DNA of 64,000 bases. Origin: Buddleja alternifolia. Its lineage: Eukaryota; Streptophyta; Magnoliopsida; Lamiales; Scrophulariaceae. Of the stretch, positions 34,969-47,507 are shown piece by piece (positions within the stretch are counted from its first letter, which is position 1; the number at the start of each line of letters is the position of its first letter). Both the position numbers and the translations under genes were made by a program. The stretch covers positions 23,810,591-23,874,590 of the forward strand of contig CM033393.1 in assembly GCA_019426215.1 (NCBI GenBank), in the 5' to 3' direction. The notes under the pieces were generated by a model. It did not search any database. It was given only the letters and a program-made list of their open reading frames with translations, and was not told where the DNA came from.

Positions 34969-36510
34969 AAGTGGCATACGGAAGGGTCTAGAAGAGGCGG
35001 GGGGGGGGGGAGGGGTTTAATAGACCCTGAAGTCTTTTTCGACTTCAAAAGTTTCGTATGAAAAAAATGTGTTGGACACTTTAAAGGTAGGCGCTAACTG
35101 AGCGTCTGTTGAAGACTGTTTTTAGAAAGTTAACTTAGACTTCAAGATTTGAATACTATAACCAAATAGGTTTAAGCATTCACTTCTTTGATCAGTGTTA
35201 GCACAGCGGAATTGATTTGATAGTCTTCTTGTTTGAAACCTTTTAGCGTCACAAACGGTTTCTTAGTTGCTTATCGTTCAATTAAGTTTTACTTAAGATT
35301 TATGCAATGATATGATAATAAGACAATTGACTGTAAACTAAATAACACAATGGTTGTAAGGTTCGTTGGGTGATGTAATCCCAACTACGTCCTTGTTCTC
35401 CTTGAACACTTGGAGGCAATCCACTAAAATGATTCTCAAAGAATCACACGGAATCTTCTACAATTTAGGGAGAGATGGATGTCGATGACTTGAGCTCCTT
35501 GATCACACAGATTTCTGCTCCAAATCACTTCTATCCTCTTGCTTCTTTCACCCAAAAATAATGTGAGTATCTAACTTCGACTTCACACAGATTGCGAGGC
35601 TTGGATAGGGTTTTTCAAAACGGTTTGATTGATTTTGATGAAGTTCAAATAACTTGTGAATATCTCAATAGTAGTGTGGGTTTCTTCAAAATTAATGTTT
35701 GAGATATTGGTTGACTGTCTCATGAATTGAAGAAAAGCATGGAGAATGTTTGCTTCAATATTCTGGCTTTTCTGAGAGTTTAAGGAATGAGACTTCAATG
35801 CAATAGCAATTTGGCTTGGAATCACTCGGTTGTTTTTGGCTTGTTGTTGAAGTCCTATTTATAGGCATTCTTAGAAAAAGTGTCTATTTGACACATGCAC
35901 AGGCGCGTGTCTATCACTTTCGCGAGTGAACAACTTTTGTCGTTTTTCCTGAAAATTTGCTGCACAAAAGTTGGTGCTGCAGTCTGTGAAAGTTGACAGT
36001 CCAATAGGGTGGCTTCTCCGTACGTCTGAAAGAGCTTATCACATTTAATGCTCCTCTCAGTATTTAATGCATTTGAATTAAATGCCTGTTGGCATTTAAT
36101 GCAGTGATATTATTTGCATTAAACTCCTTCTGGACTTAGAAATAAATTCAGGTGAAATCACTCATTGATAGACGCTCATTCAACCTTGAATAACTTCTGT
36201 CCTAATGAACGCTTGAAATACCTGGTCGTTTTGGATACTTGGAATCTTTATCTTCATTCAGAATTTAGACTATTGAGTCTTCAAACTTAACTACTGATAA
36301 ACTCACTCAGAAATTATCAGACGCTCAGTCTAAGAATACTTAGCCTAACACTCTAGAATAAAAATAAAACAAAGCCTATAAAGCCTATTATACTTCTAAC
36401 GCTTCAAAGCTTATACATGATTTCTATGTAAAATCAAACTTACATATTTTGGGGTCTAACATAAAATTCTAATTGTCATCATCAAAACATCTAACATGAA
36501 ATTCCTAACA
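34969..36510 (-). mobile_element. Element G 3' LTR
   Basis: 1542 bp. It starts TGTTAGGAATTTCATG at 36510 and ends at 34969, where the expected terminal CA is GA (one change). TATA box at 35863-35856. The terminal hairpin holds 12 G (34999-35010). Confidence 0.92.
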
Positions 36511-36525
36511 ATTTCCCCGTTTTTT
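36511..36525 (-). other. Polypurine tract of element G
   Basis: AAAAAACGGGGAAAT on the minus strand directly before TGTTAGG. One C interrupts it. Confidence 0.75.
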
Positions 36526-36736
36526 ATGATGGAAATACTTACTCTTTTATAGTTCAAGAGTTAGACAGCCAAAATTAAAGTTAGCTTTGGTTAGTAAAAG
36601 TTAGTTACGCTTCAACGAGTTGTTTCAGCTGAAAAATGCATTTTTATATATATCAATGATTACAAGCATTTTTACAACTAAACAAAAAATTACATAAGAT
36701 ACAAGATTATAGATAATGCAAAGTAAACAACAACTC

Positions 36737-39700
36737 TTAATCTTCTTCTTCTTCTTGAGCCTTGAGTCTTCTGTTTATCTCAGCCCTGATTACTTCTGAA
36801 ATGTTTTCTTCAAGCCTAATCATGGCGGAATGTTCTTTATTTATTACTGTTTTCTGTTCTTCTTGTTGTTTCTTTTTATAAGCAACAAATTGCTTATCCC
36901 ATTCAAATGGGTCGATGCCAATCATCCTTAGGCATGCTCTGAACGCTCTAATGAAGGTATACTTCTTTTGGTCTTTAGCAATGATCGTTGGGTCAGAAGG
37001 CTCTGGAATAGGTGGTCTAGAGAATGGAACATCAAACTGTTCAAGCAATGCCCTTGAAGGTACTGGAAAAAGTTGAAAGAAGGTTTGACGCTTGAGCGGA
37101 GGGCTGGAAGCTCTTGAATTGGACACTTTCCTCTTCTTCCCTCTTTTCTGTCCTTCCCCCTTATTGCCATCATCAGCCTTTAGAAAATGCTCTGTGAGTA
37201 GGCTGACCTGATTAGCAATCTGAGACATCAACGCTGTAAGATCATCCAGACGCTTTTCGAAATGTTCCTGCATTGCTAGTAGCTTGGCTCAAGTAGCATC
37301 AGTCAGTGAAGTCTCTAAGTTGTCTAGGCGCTTCTCAAAGTGTTCTTTCATGGCTAGTTGGTTAGCCCGAGTAGCATCATTCATTTCTTGAAATTCTCTG
37401 GGACACTCACCAACAGCCGCTTGAGCAGACCCGCGCATATGAGCAATTTGGGCGCTCATAGTTTGAGATTCAATCTTTACCAAATCAGTCTTAATCTAGT
37501 GGAGGGATTCTTCATTCTGAGTAGCGTGATTGCTCACCTCCTCTAAGACTGATTTCAACAAAGGTCCAAAAGCTTGACCCACATCAGAAGGAGCCGCTTA
37601 AGGAGCCGGTCGCTTAAATCTGGATGTATGCTTGAGTGAGTTAAGGGGAGCTTGATATGTATGATTAAAAATTGTACCTCATACATCGAGTTGAAGATCC
37701 TCAGCTATATCAGCAACGTGTTCAGAAGCGTCAGGGTTATCCTCTAGTGAAGACGCTGGAACAAGTTCTTCAGCTGACGCTGGAATACTTGTAACTTCTG
37801 AGACATACGTTGGTGCAGATTCTTCAATCAACTTTATAGGCGCTTCCTCAAGCGCTGACTCCTTTTGGCGGAAGTCATCGAATTGAAAGTTCCAGTTGAC
37901 GAGATTTGCATAGGAATCTGAAGCAGCTTCCAGAAGTTCAGTCAGTCTTGAGCGAGAGATGCAAGTCCCTTGAATAAAGGTGCGAAGAGGACTGTCTTGT
38001 GCTAGGACATATATTGGACCCATGATGTCCAATACGTGATTTGGAAAGATCTTTGGCTGCGGCTTTGGAATGAGAAATAAGGTATCGAGGCAGTAATGCA
38101 AAGAAAATCCTATAATCTGATCCGTAGGAAGACGCTTGGATTTATGAGCTTTGGGCACGTACATGCGGTAATATTCTTCCAAATACGGATACACCGCTCA
38201 TGCTATGTCTTGATTACGTTCAAGCCGACATAGAACGTAGGCATAATGATCGCTTACTTCCTGTCTGATAGAAGGTAGAAGTGGATAACCTTGGAAGTTG
38301 CGAATCCTCGAGCCATTGGGCTTCCGTAGATTTTCAGTGAAGATCTTGTCGCAATGAGGAATGGAAGCCATGATCTTCATCATCAATCTGAGGTTGTCAT
38401 CACAGTGGCTTGGAGAGAAGTTCAAGCAAGATACTGATGAACTGCCACTGGTGGACGCTTGAGCGTTGAACTGAAGAAGAGTGATGGAAAGCCTGTGCAG
38501 CGCTTGCCGTAGAAATAGTTCTATCTGTAGACGAACTTCGGGTAACTTGTCAATAGGCCCAACTCTCTCTTGACGCTTCTTGAGGCAATACTTGGCAAAC
38601 TGACATCTCTTGTCATGCATGCCTATGCCAAATAGATGAGAAGCTTTGACCAATTCTTGAAAGGAGAACTGATGTCCAACATACGCTTCACACCAATTCG
38701 CTTCACTCATGCAATAGTCAGCACCTGCATTTATTAACGCTCGAATGCCCTCATGGTGAATATCCCTGATGGATTCAAAACGGTGTTTGTCTGTTTGATA
38801 GCTGGTGTTCCAAACACTGTCAAAGTACGCATCAGCCTCAGCTTGGATCATATCAGATAAGGATGCTAGACGCTCACCAGCATGAACACCTTTGTTCTTC
38901 CAGAGACGAAGGGGATTAGATAAGTGCTTATTTTCTTTACTGTTGGCGATATGGGAAAAGTGAGTGTACCTTTCTCTATTTAACACTGCCTCTGATGGAT
39001 TTAGAAAGGTTGGGCGAAAAGGATCATACACTCTGATGTTAAAATCTCTCAGAGCAAAGCCAGTGGGCTTGCTGTGTCCAAATTCTCGATAATAAGCTAG
39101 ATCCACATCACATCGTGGAGTCCTACCTCCATTTCTTTTTGCTTGGAGATCAATAGATGCAGGAATCTTACTAGGAGTTTTCCCAAGCTGAACAGCCAGT
39201 AATATGCCTTCTCGGTTGGTGTAAATTTTGAGGCGAACAAAGTGTCTCTAATGGACTGATCAGACTCCATCAGTAAGGCTACTTCCTCCTTAGAAGCTAT
39301 GTATCTTTCTTCATTATATCCTGCTGTGATGAAATCATCTTTGAGCGCTGGAGGCATATAGTTGATTGACTGATCAATTGTTTTCAGTGGGTCCATCTTG
39401 AAGAAGTACCTTGGCTTTGTAACATCCTTAATGACGCTCTGACCTTCAGCGTACCTCTGTTATAGCCGGGACAATAGCTGATGTTTGAACCTCTTTGGGA
39501 GCAGGTTCCTCGATTTCAATTGCAGCAGCTTCGGCGATAATATCTTTGGCAATAGCCACAACTTTCGTCATCTCAACATCCAGGTGGACGTCTATTGAAG
39601 CTTCAGCAGCAGCTGGAACTAAAGCTGTAGCACAATAATTATCCTCTGTAAGAGCAGGATCTTCTACAGATGTAGGAATAGAAATGCTGCGGGAAGAAAT

Positions 39701-40909
39701 AAACTTACCCTAAGAGCTTGTCTCAATAGCAACTTGAGCGCTTGGCTCAACAACAGTAACTTGAGCACTTGGCTCAACCATCTCAGGCTCTTCAGGAACA
39801 AGTGCAGCTTGACGCTTGCTTGTCCTGGAACGCTTAATGTTCTTCATGTTGACTCCTTCAACGAACTTCAGCGTTTGAGTCGGAGGAGTAGCAGCTGGTT
39901 CCTCGAAGTCTATGTATTTAATAATGCCTTCCAGCTTCCTCCGCTTAACTAGAGAAATCTTGTCCTTTGCATCCTCATCATTCTTTTGAGGAGAAGGAAT
40001 GACTTGAGCTTTGGGCTTTCTGGGAGCCTTCTTCTTTGTAACAGCCGGACGCTTCATGACTTCTTCTGGAGTTGGACGCTCAGCTTCTTTGTCAGACGCT
40101 TCACGTACTTCCAGACACTCAGACAATGGTCTAGCAGCACCAAAAACTTTGGGAGAATTGAAGAGATTATTAAGAATCCTTTTTCCCAGCAACTTGGCCT
40201 TATTCAGAGGTTGACCAAAAGAGTAAACACAGTTGGAGCGATACAGCAGGTCACTCAAAATAAGTCCATAAGGTTTATTTAAGGCGCTTAAACAGTCTTG
40301 AAACCTTCCAAAAACATACTCACTCTAGTTGATCTTGATGTTGAGGAGCATCGTCGTCATCATCTGAAATTGTATTGCGCTGACCTTATCAAAAGTACCC
40401 ACTCTGCATTCTATGATTTTGCTGCAGAAATCAGTCATCAATCAGTATTTAGAAACAAGTTCTTTCTTTTCGAAGTGTTGTTTGTATGGTACACCGTCAT
40501 AAGCACTCATAGTTGTCCATGCTTCTTTGATTTGTTCCAAAGTAACGCAGTCCAATGCCTCACCCTCATTTGGCTCACCCTCATTTGGGAGATTGAAGTT
40601 CTTAGCAATGGAGGCAGCAAACAACACAAATTCCTTTGGTGACTCCTTCTTGGATAGAGGAATGAGACAAGAGATCAACTTCCTGTCTTCGGAGAGTTTG
40701 GCATTATTCCAGAAGGTGTCAACTTTCGTCGGAAACAGATAGGAGTATTGAGTCAAAAAGGTTTTAAGTCCAACCTTGGTGACAGAGTCCATCATTTCTG
40801 TCAGGTTAATTTGAGGTTGTTCATATGGAAACTTCTAGTCGACAACAAGGCCTTCAGTGACCTTGATGGTAAGCTCGGCAGAAGTAGCAGTAGATTTCTT
40901 TGGTGCCAT
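36737..40909 (-). pseudogene. Element G extra ORF after pol (envelope-like position), function unknown
   Basis: A long reading frame of about 1,390 codons begins at the ATG at 40909 (MAPKKSTATSAEL). It stays in one frame to 39710 apart from stops at 40837, 40444 and about 40324, shifts between 39710 and 39106, then stays in one frame to 36737 with stops at 38200, 37681 and 37291. Visible parts: an N-terminal domain with DTFWNNAKLSEDRKLISCL; a basic, acidic and proline-rich linker (about 40200-39720); a globular-looking middle (39106-38198, 302 codons); and a C-terminal coiled coil with repeated EHFEKRLD(D/N)L, then GQKRGKKRKV. No signal peptide, membrane helix or known enzyme motif is seen. 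SIRE elements carry an envelope-like ORF here; homology is not shown. Confidence 0.75.
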
Positions 40910-41754
40910 TTTTAGTGAAAAAGATGAACTGAGATTTTCTTTTGGAAGAAAAGAGATAGATAGTAGTTTTGCAGAAAACTTTTAGTGACAGTGAATAATT
41001 TTTCTGCAGAATTTGTGTTTTAAATGACACAGTGAATGAATTTTCAAAACATGTGTTCTCTCGTCTTAGGATTTAGACACGTGTAAAGTTATTTAATCTC
41101 AGCTATTAAGGTTTTAATTGCAGACACGAGTTTTAAGAAAGAGAGGGAAGTTGCATTTGATAACTCCCATATATAAAGATTTGAAATCCGAGTTAAAGTT
41201 TTAAAATGTTTGGCATTTTCAGAGTAATGCACGCGCCTGATGGTATACTGACACGTACCTAGACATGTACTAACTCTGAACCGTCATTTTTAAAAGTTTT
41301 AATTACCCGCCAGTTTGATGTGATGGAAACGTGTGAATTGAGTCCAAAATAGACTTGTGAGTCTATCCACTACGTCAAGAAGCGTGTAAAATTTATGCAT
41401 GAATTTTACAAACCATTTTATATTAAGTGTTGAAAGGAATAAGTTCAACGCTTAACACATACCACTTGTAAGGATTATGTTGACGCTTGAGATCAAAATT
41501 TTTTTATGTTTGAGCGTCCAACAGATGATGCATAAATAATACTGAGCGTTGATGATCATGCATATGAAAGTTTTTGATCATTGACGCTTGCAGTTAGGTT
41601 CAAGTATAATTTTAAGGTTCCCCCTAAATTTGTTAACTTGTAACAACTTTTCAAAGATCTTTTGGTCATAAATAAAGTGGATTCCCCCTAAATTATTTGT
41701 CTAATAAAATATGATGCAGAAAATGATTAAGCATTCAAGTCGATCATACCTAAT
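40910..41754 (-). other. Element G spacer between pol and extra ORF
   Basis: Noncoding, AT-rich. It carries several GACGCTT or AAGCGTC words (41430-41600), like the LTRs of the element. Confidence 0.6.
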
Positions 41755-42881
41755 TCACTTCTCAAAGTAAGAAAACGTTGTTCGTTGAGAGCTTTGGTGA
41801 AAATATCTGCCAATTGTTTGTCACTTCCGATAAAGTTCATGGAGATATCTTTCTTTTAAACATGGTCAAGAATGAAATGGTATCTAATGTCAATTTATGT
41901 TTGGTTCTGGAATGAAGAACAGGGTTCTAAGTCATGGCTAGAGCGCTTTGGTTATCACAATGAATGGGGGTTGGACCTAGGATTATACCATAATCTCTAA
42001 GTTGTTGCCTCATCCATAATACTTGTAAACAACAGCTTTCTGCAGCTACATACTCGGCTTCAGCTGTAGAAGTAGCTATGGATTGTTGTTTCTTACTATG
42101 CCATGAAACTAACCTATCACCTAGAAATTGACATGTACCACTAGTACTCTTACGATCTATTTTGCAACCTGCAAAATCTGCATCTGAGTAACCAATTAGT
42201 TCAAAAGGAGAATCCCTAGGATACCATAAGCTCACATTTTGTGTGCTTTTTAGATATTTAAGGATTTTCTTGGCAACAATTAAGTGTGACTCTTTAGGAT
42301 AAGCTTTAAATCGTGCACACATGCATACCGAAAACATAATATTAGGTCTACTAGAAGTAAGATAAAGAAGTGATCCAATGATACCTCTATAATTAGTGAT
42401 ATCAACCTTCTTCCCACTTTCATCTTTATTTAACTTAAGTGTTTGGCTCATTGGAATTTTTGAAGATGATGCATTTTCCATACCAAATTTCTTAATCATA
42501 TCTCGCGTATATTTAGCTTGGTTAATAAATATGCCATTAGGGAGTTGTTTAACTTGTAATCCTATGAAGAAAGTTAAATCACCCATCAAGTTTCAAATTG
42601 TTCTTGCATCATTTTTGAAAATTTCTCACACAGACGTTTGTTAGTAGAACCAAATATAATATCATCAACATAAATTTGGAATAAGAGAATATCTTTGTCA
42701 TTGGTAATTTTAAATAACGTTGTATCAACGCTGCATTTTGGAAAGCCTTTACCAGTAAGAAAGATAGAGAGAGTGTCATACCATGCTCGGGGTGCTTGCT
42801 TAAGCCTATAAAATGCTTTGTCTAGCTTGAAAACCATACCCTTACCATGGTTGTTGATGAATCCTAGTGGTTGCTCCACAT
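41755..42881 (-). pseudogene. Element G RT C-terminal part and RNase H
   Basis: It continues the RT that was split at 42881 by element H. Text runs EQPLGFINNHGKG, FYRLKQAPRAWYD, the active site YVDD intact at 42672-42661 (IYVDDIIFGSTN), a stop at the 42586 end, MMGDLTFFIGLQVKQL, YRGIIGSLLYLTSSRPN, then RNase H YSDADFAGCKIDRKSTSG and STAEAEYVAAESC, with HCDNQSA. After the stop at 41927 the tail (NPVLHSRTKH) is still readable with further stops. Text is typical of the SIRE lineage. Confidence 0.93.
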
Positions 42882-44486
42882 TGTTGGGAATTATACGAAT
42901 AAAACACAGCGGAAAGTAAATTTAATTCCCAAAGCCCGAATCATCTCTAATCCTCGTGTTTAATTGTGTATAGAAAGATTACCGTTCTCGCGTATGTCTA
43001 TTTCTGAACGCGATCCTTTTTTCTAACGCCGAATTTGCTAACATCTCTAATTCGTCACGCCGGAATCAAAAAACGAAAAACTCCTCCTTTCTTCCTTGTC
43101 AAAGACGGCTAGAGAGAGAGAGAGAGGTGGGAGACTTTTTCTTGGAGAGAAAGTTATATAAGTTGCCTTCTGTTATTTTTCACCTTGTGATATATTTATA
43201 TCATTATGAAACAATAACCCTAGCATGCAAGAGCCCTATTTGGGCGTCTATTTGGCCGCCCCTTAGTGGGCTCAGAAGCCTTCGGGCTTTCGTCTTGCTT
43301 GCGAATTAATTAATCGGAAAATTTATTTATCCAATAAATAAATTGATAATCCAATTAAATCAATTCCTAATTAATGTATAATTCAATTTCTCCAAAAAAT
43401 TAATTAACTCATTAATTTAATAAATTAATTAAATTATACAATAATTAATTAATTAATTACGGCATCCAAGGCCGTGAATTTCTCTCAAGTCTTTTTCCCA
43501 TGTTTTTCCTTTTGCACTTACTTTAAGCGTGACTCTTTAGGTTCGTCTCAAAAGGCAATTAGGAGGAATCCAAAGGGGTGTGAGTGACACCTAGTCAGTC
43601 TCGTGGCTCACATCGTAACCCAATTGAGAACGAATGAATAGGATCATTCCAAACCTGTACGCCGTGAATACCGTACGTGTATAAACCTTTTATTCTTATA
43701 TCTCAGTCAAGTAAGAGTCATGGTTTAAAGTCAAACTCATATAACTGGACCATATGCCTAAGCTCATAATAAGTCAAGGTATTTAAATTCTTTGGCCAAA
43801 GACTTTCATCCGCACTTATTCATGATCGCATAGGATATTTTACTCATTCACTTATGAAAGAATAAATTCCATATTGCAAATCAGTTAACAATGCTACTTG
43901 CCCATCAACTCGCACTTCGAGGTCGATTCCACCAACAGGTGATTTGAATCTAACTACTCTAATGACAGACTTGATGTCACAAGCACATTTTCAACTCGAT
44001 TTCTCAGGTCAGAGGTTCACACATACCTATCACTACATATCAATTTCATCATTGACTGTTAATGAGTGAATACCCATGTGATGAACTGATGCGAGCCGTG
44101 TTCGAACATATCAGTCCAACTGACACGTCTATGATATAAGTTCCTACTACCATTTCCATAGTGTACAACTGACACTTTCTCTGTCGAAACTTACATCATA
44201 CAAGTCTTTATTCACTATTGATGCCCAATCAATATTTCTTAGACTTGCGAACCCTTTTAGATGTCAAGGGTCAAACCATTATAGTGCCTTTCCTCCTATC
44301 CCATAGGAGGTAGAAGGTTCGCCTTGTCATCAAGGACTTTACGTTGTTTATTCAGACCTTATAAATGCCTATAAGAAAACAACAATCAACTGCCTTATAT
44401 TAATAGAAAAAACCATAGTTTAGTTACAATGTTTATGCCCTATAAATCTATCCTCTTTATGGCATTCGAGGGCATATACTCTAACA
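42882..44486 (-). mobile_element. Element H 3' LTR
   Basis: 1605 bp, TGTTAGAGTATATGCC at 44486 to CCCAACA at 42882. Contains (AG)8 at 43111-43126, TATA box at 43200-43193, and U3 stem ATGATATAAGT 44131-44141 with ACTTACATCAT 44189-44199. Confidence 0.95.
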
Positions 44487-44497
44487 ATCTCCCACTT
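44487..44497 (-). other. Polypurine tract of element H
   Basis: AAGTGGGAGAT directly before the LTR start; identical to element B. Confidence 0.9.
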
Positions 44498-45613
44498 GCA
44501 CTCAATGTCATTTGCTGTGGTATTTAATACCCATCTTTTCCAGATGTTTTTCCAGCACCGCCTGTGCCAATGGCTTTGTGAATGGATCAGCGACATTGTC
44601 GGCTGAGGCTATTTTCTGAACAGCTATTTCACCTCGTGCTTGGATTTATTGTGAGACCTAGGTTCCTTCGCTTGCGCTATAGCTCCGGTGTTGTCACAAT
44701 AAAGTGGCAACGAGAGCTTTATGCTAGGAACCCCTTGAAGTTCCTCAATGAACTTCCTAATCCAAACAGCTTCTTTAGCTGTCTCCGAGGCAGCTACTTA
44801 TTCAGCCTCTGTGGTGGAGTCTGCGGTTGTGCTTTGCTTGGAACTTTTCCAAGTCACCGCTCCACCAATTAGAGTAAATACAAATCCCGAGGTGGATTTC
44901 CGGTCATCAACATCAGATTGGAAATTCGAATCAGTGTACCCGTCCACCCTCAGGTCACCACTTCCATAGGTGAGAATCATATCCTTAGTTCTTTTCAGAT
45001 ACTTTAGGATATTCTTCACAGCTATCCAATGTTCCTTACCAGGGTTTGCTTGAAATCGACTAACAACGCTCACAACATAAGCAATGTCGGGTCTAGTATA
45101 GAGCATCACGTACATCAAGCTGCCCACAGCAGACGCATAGTGTATAATGTTCATTTCTTTTCTATCTTCCTCACTTTGAGGACACATAGATTTCGAAAGA
45201 TGTATCACATGTCTCATTGGTAGGAACCCTTTCTTAGAATCTTCCATCCTATACCTTTTTAGGACCTTTTCTAAGTAAAGGGCTTGAGAAAGTCCTATCA
45301 TTCTTTTGGTTCAATCTCTATAGATCCGAATCCCTAGAATATAGGTCGCTTCTCCTAAGTCTTTCATGGAGAATGTACTCGAAAGCCACTTCTTGGTTGT
45401 GGTGAGCATTCCTATGTCATTCCCAATGAGTAATATGTCATCTACATATAACACTAGGAATGTCAACTTGCTCCCACTGACCTTGTTGTAAACACAGGGC
45501 TCGTCTTCATTTTTGATGAAGTCAAATCCTTTAACAACTACGAGATGCTTGTTTGAGTCCATAAATGGATCTCTCAAGTTTACACACCTTATGAATATGC
45601 TCCTCGAATTCAA
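44498..45613 (-). pseudogene. Element H RT C-terminal part and RNase H
   Basis: Frame 45613-45311 carries the active site YVDD (45448-45437) in LTFLVLYVDDILLIGNDIG and ends at a TGA where relatives have arginine. The same frame continues at 45301 with MIGLSQALYLEKVLKRYRME, YTRPDIAYVVSVVSRFQANPGKEHWIAVKNI and GYTDSNFQSDVDDRKSTSGF to STTEAE, then TAA where relatives have tyrosine. The RNase H end (SHNKSKH, CDN) is readable to about 44500 with frame changes. It copies RNA to DNA and removes RNA. Confidence 0.93.
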
Positions 45614-46682
45614 AATCTTTAGGCTGTTCCATATAGATATCCTCTTCTAGGAATCCATTTAGGAAAGCAGTTTTGACATCCATTTGCCATATTTCATAAT
45701 CTAGGTGTGCTGCTATTGCAAGTAGAATCCTTATTGATTTGATCATAGCCACTGGCGATAAGGTTTCTTGGCAGTCAATTCCTTCCTTTTGACTATACCG
45801 TTTCGCCACTAGCCTGACTTTATAGGTGTCTACTTTGCCATCAACACCAATCTTTCTTTTGTAGATCCATTTACACCCGATTGGTTTTACCCCTTCAGGT
45901 TGTTCTACAAGTTTCCAAACTTGGTTTGCATGCATCGAATCGATCTCAATTTGCATAGCTTCACGCCATCTAGCAGCATCCACATCCACCATCGCTTGAT
46001 CAAAAGTGGAGGGATCATCTCCATGATCCTCCTCTAACACAGAATGGAGATCCAACTCCCTCTGCATTAGATATCCGTACCTCTCAGGCGGTTGAGATAC
46101 TCTATTCGATCGTCGTGGTTGTGGTTGTGTTACAAAAGGTTCGGTTCTCACTCCCTGTGTAGATGTATCCAGTGGGGTTTCATTTTGTTCTTCTAGAACA
46201 ATCTTTCTACCCGCTCCTCCTTCTTGAATGAACCCATCTTCAAGAAAGTGGGCTTGTAAGGCTACAATGATCCTTTGATCATTGTGTAAGTAAAAGAGGT
46301 ATCCCATAGAATCTTCAGGATATCCAACGAAACGTCCCTTTAAGGATCTAGCCTCCAACTTGTCTACTTTAGTCTTTTTGACATAAGTCGGACATTCCCA
46401 AATCTTTATGTGGTTAAGACTTGGATTCCTATTTCTCCACATTTCATAGGGAGTCATAGGGACGGACTTGGACGGACATCTATTTAAAATGTGTACAGTT
46501 GTAAGCAGGGCGTGACCCCACAGTGAAATGGGTAAATCAGTGTAGCTAAGCATGGAGCGAACCATGTCCAACAAGGTTCGATTCCTTCGCTCTGCTACTC
46601 CATTCAACTGTGGAGTCACTAGAGGTGTGAGTTGCAATACTATACCATTCTCTCTGAGGTATAAGTTAAACTCGTCGCTCAT
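45531..46682 (-). pseudogene. Element H integrase C-terminal part and RT N-terminal part
   Basis: 383 open codons. Integrase end: [22 protein letters not shown] (the catalytic Glu lies in NGVAE), [19 protein letters not shown]. Then a linker and RT start: [45 protein letters not shown], the first catalytic block [23 protein letters not shown], and [10 protein letters not shown] frameshift near 45560 leads to the next RT block. Confidence 0.93.
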
Positions 46683-46694
46683 ATATTCTCCTCC

Positions 46695-47490
46695 TCAATC
46701 AGATCGAAGAGTTTTTATACGTCGACTTGTTTGATTTTCCACTAAAGCCTTGAATTCCTTGAACTTATCAATGGATTCAGACTTATGCTTCATCAGGTAC
46801 ACTAGACCATATCGAGAATGGTCGTCAGTGAAGGTGATAAAGTAAAGGAAACCTCCTCTGGCCATTTCTCCAAATAGACCACAAACGTCAGTATGCACTA
46901 AACCTAAGATTTGTGAGGCCCTTTCATAGCTCCCTGTGAAGAGCGATCTAGCCATCTTGCCTTTGAGACAAGATTCACAAGTAGGATAGGGATCCAATCC
47001 CAGTGGGCCAATTAGCCCATCTTTTTCCATTTTGCGAATCTTTTGTTCGCCAGCATGGCCTAGTCGAAGGTGCCATATTAATCTTTGGTTTATTTCAAGC
47101 CTACTACGTTTCCTTTGTATTGTATTCACAGCATACTTATTCTTGACATTAAGGTAACACAATGCATTTATCAAAGAAACAAAGCCTACTAATTTATTAC
47201 CATAATAAATCTTGCATTGTTCATTAATAAAACAAAAGTGTAACCTTATTTAACTAAAACGGAAATTGAACCAATGTTTAACAATATCCAGAAATAGCAT
47301 ATGTCTAGAATAAAAAATAATGAGGCAGATCTTGTTTTAGTAGCCGCGACGCCTTGCCCGCTGCCTACTTTGATCTTCTCCTCATCAGGGCTCAACTCCC
47401 TTTTTCTTCCCAGATTCTGATTCACACAATTATACAAAAGGTATAACTTCTGAATCATAATCGATGAAGAGGGAATATTATGAAGCAATT
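46695..47490 (-). pseudogene. Element H protease remnant, pre-integrase and integrase N-terminal part
   Basis: 47488-47246 is the decayed protease end (GSGQGVAATKTRS). 47174-46695 is clear: LIWHLRLGHAGEQKI with CESCLKGKM (the HHCC zinc finger), LVHTDVCGLFG (first catalytic Asp), TDDHSRYG, and TLRSD (second Asp) followed by TGA at 46697-46695, where the C copy keeps an SGEYMS reading and relatives have RGGEY. The change fits CGA to TGA. The frame is the same as in 46682-45531. Confidence 0.9.
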
Positions 47491-47507
47491 AGTTTCAAAC
47501 TATAAAG

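Noticed and set aside
36737..40909. Captured host gene in element G
   Set aside because: No host protein was recognised, and the element-wide AAGCGTC words run through it, so it looks like an old part of the element.
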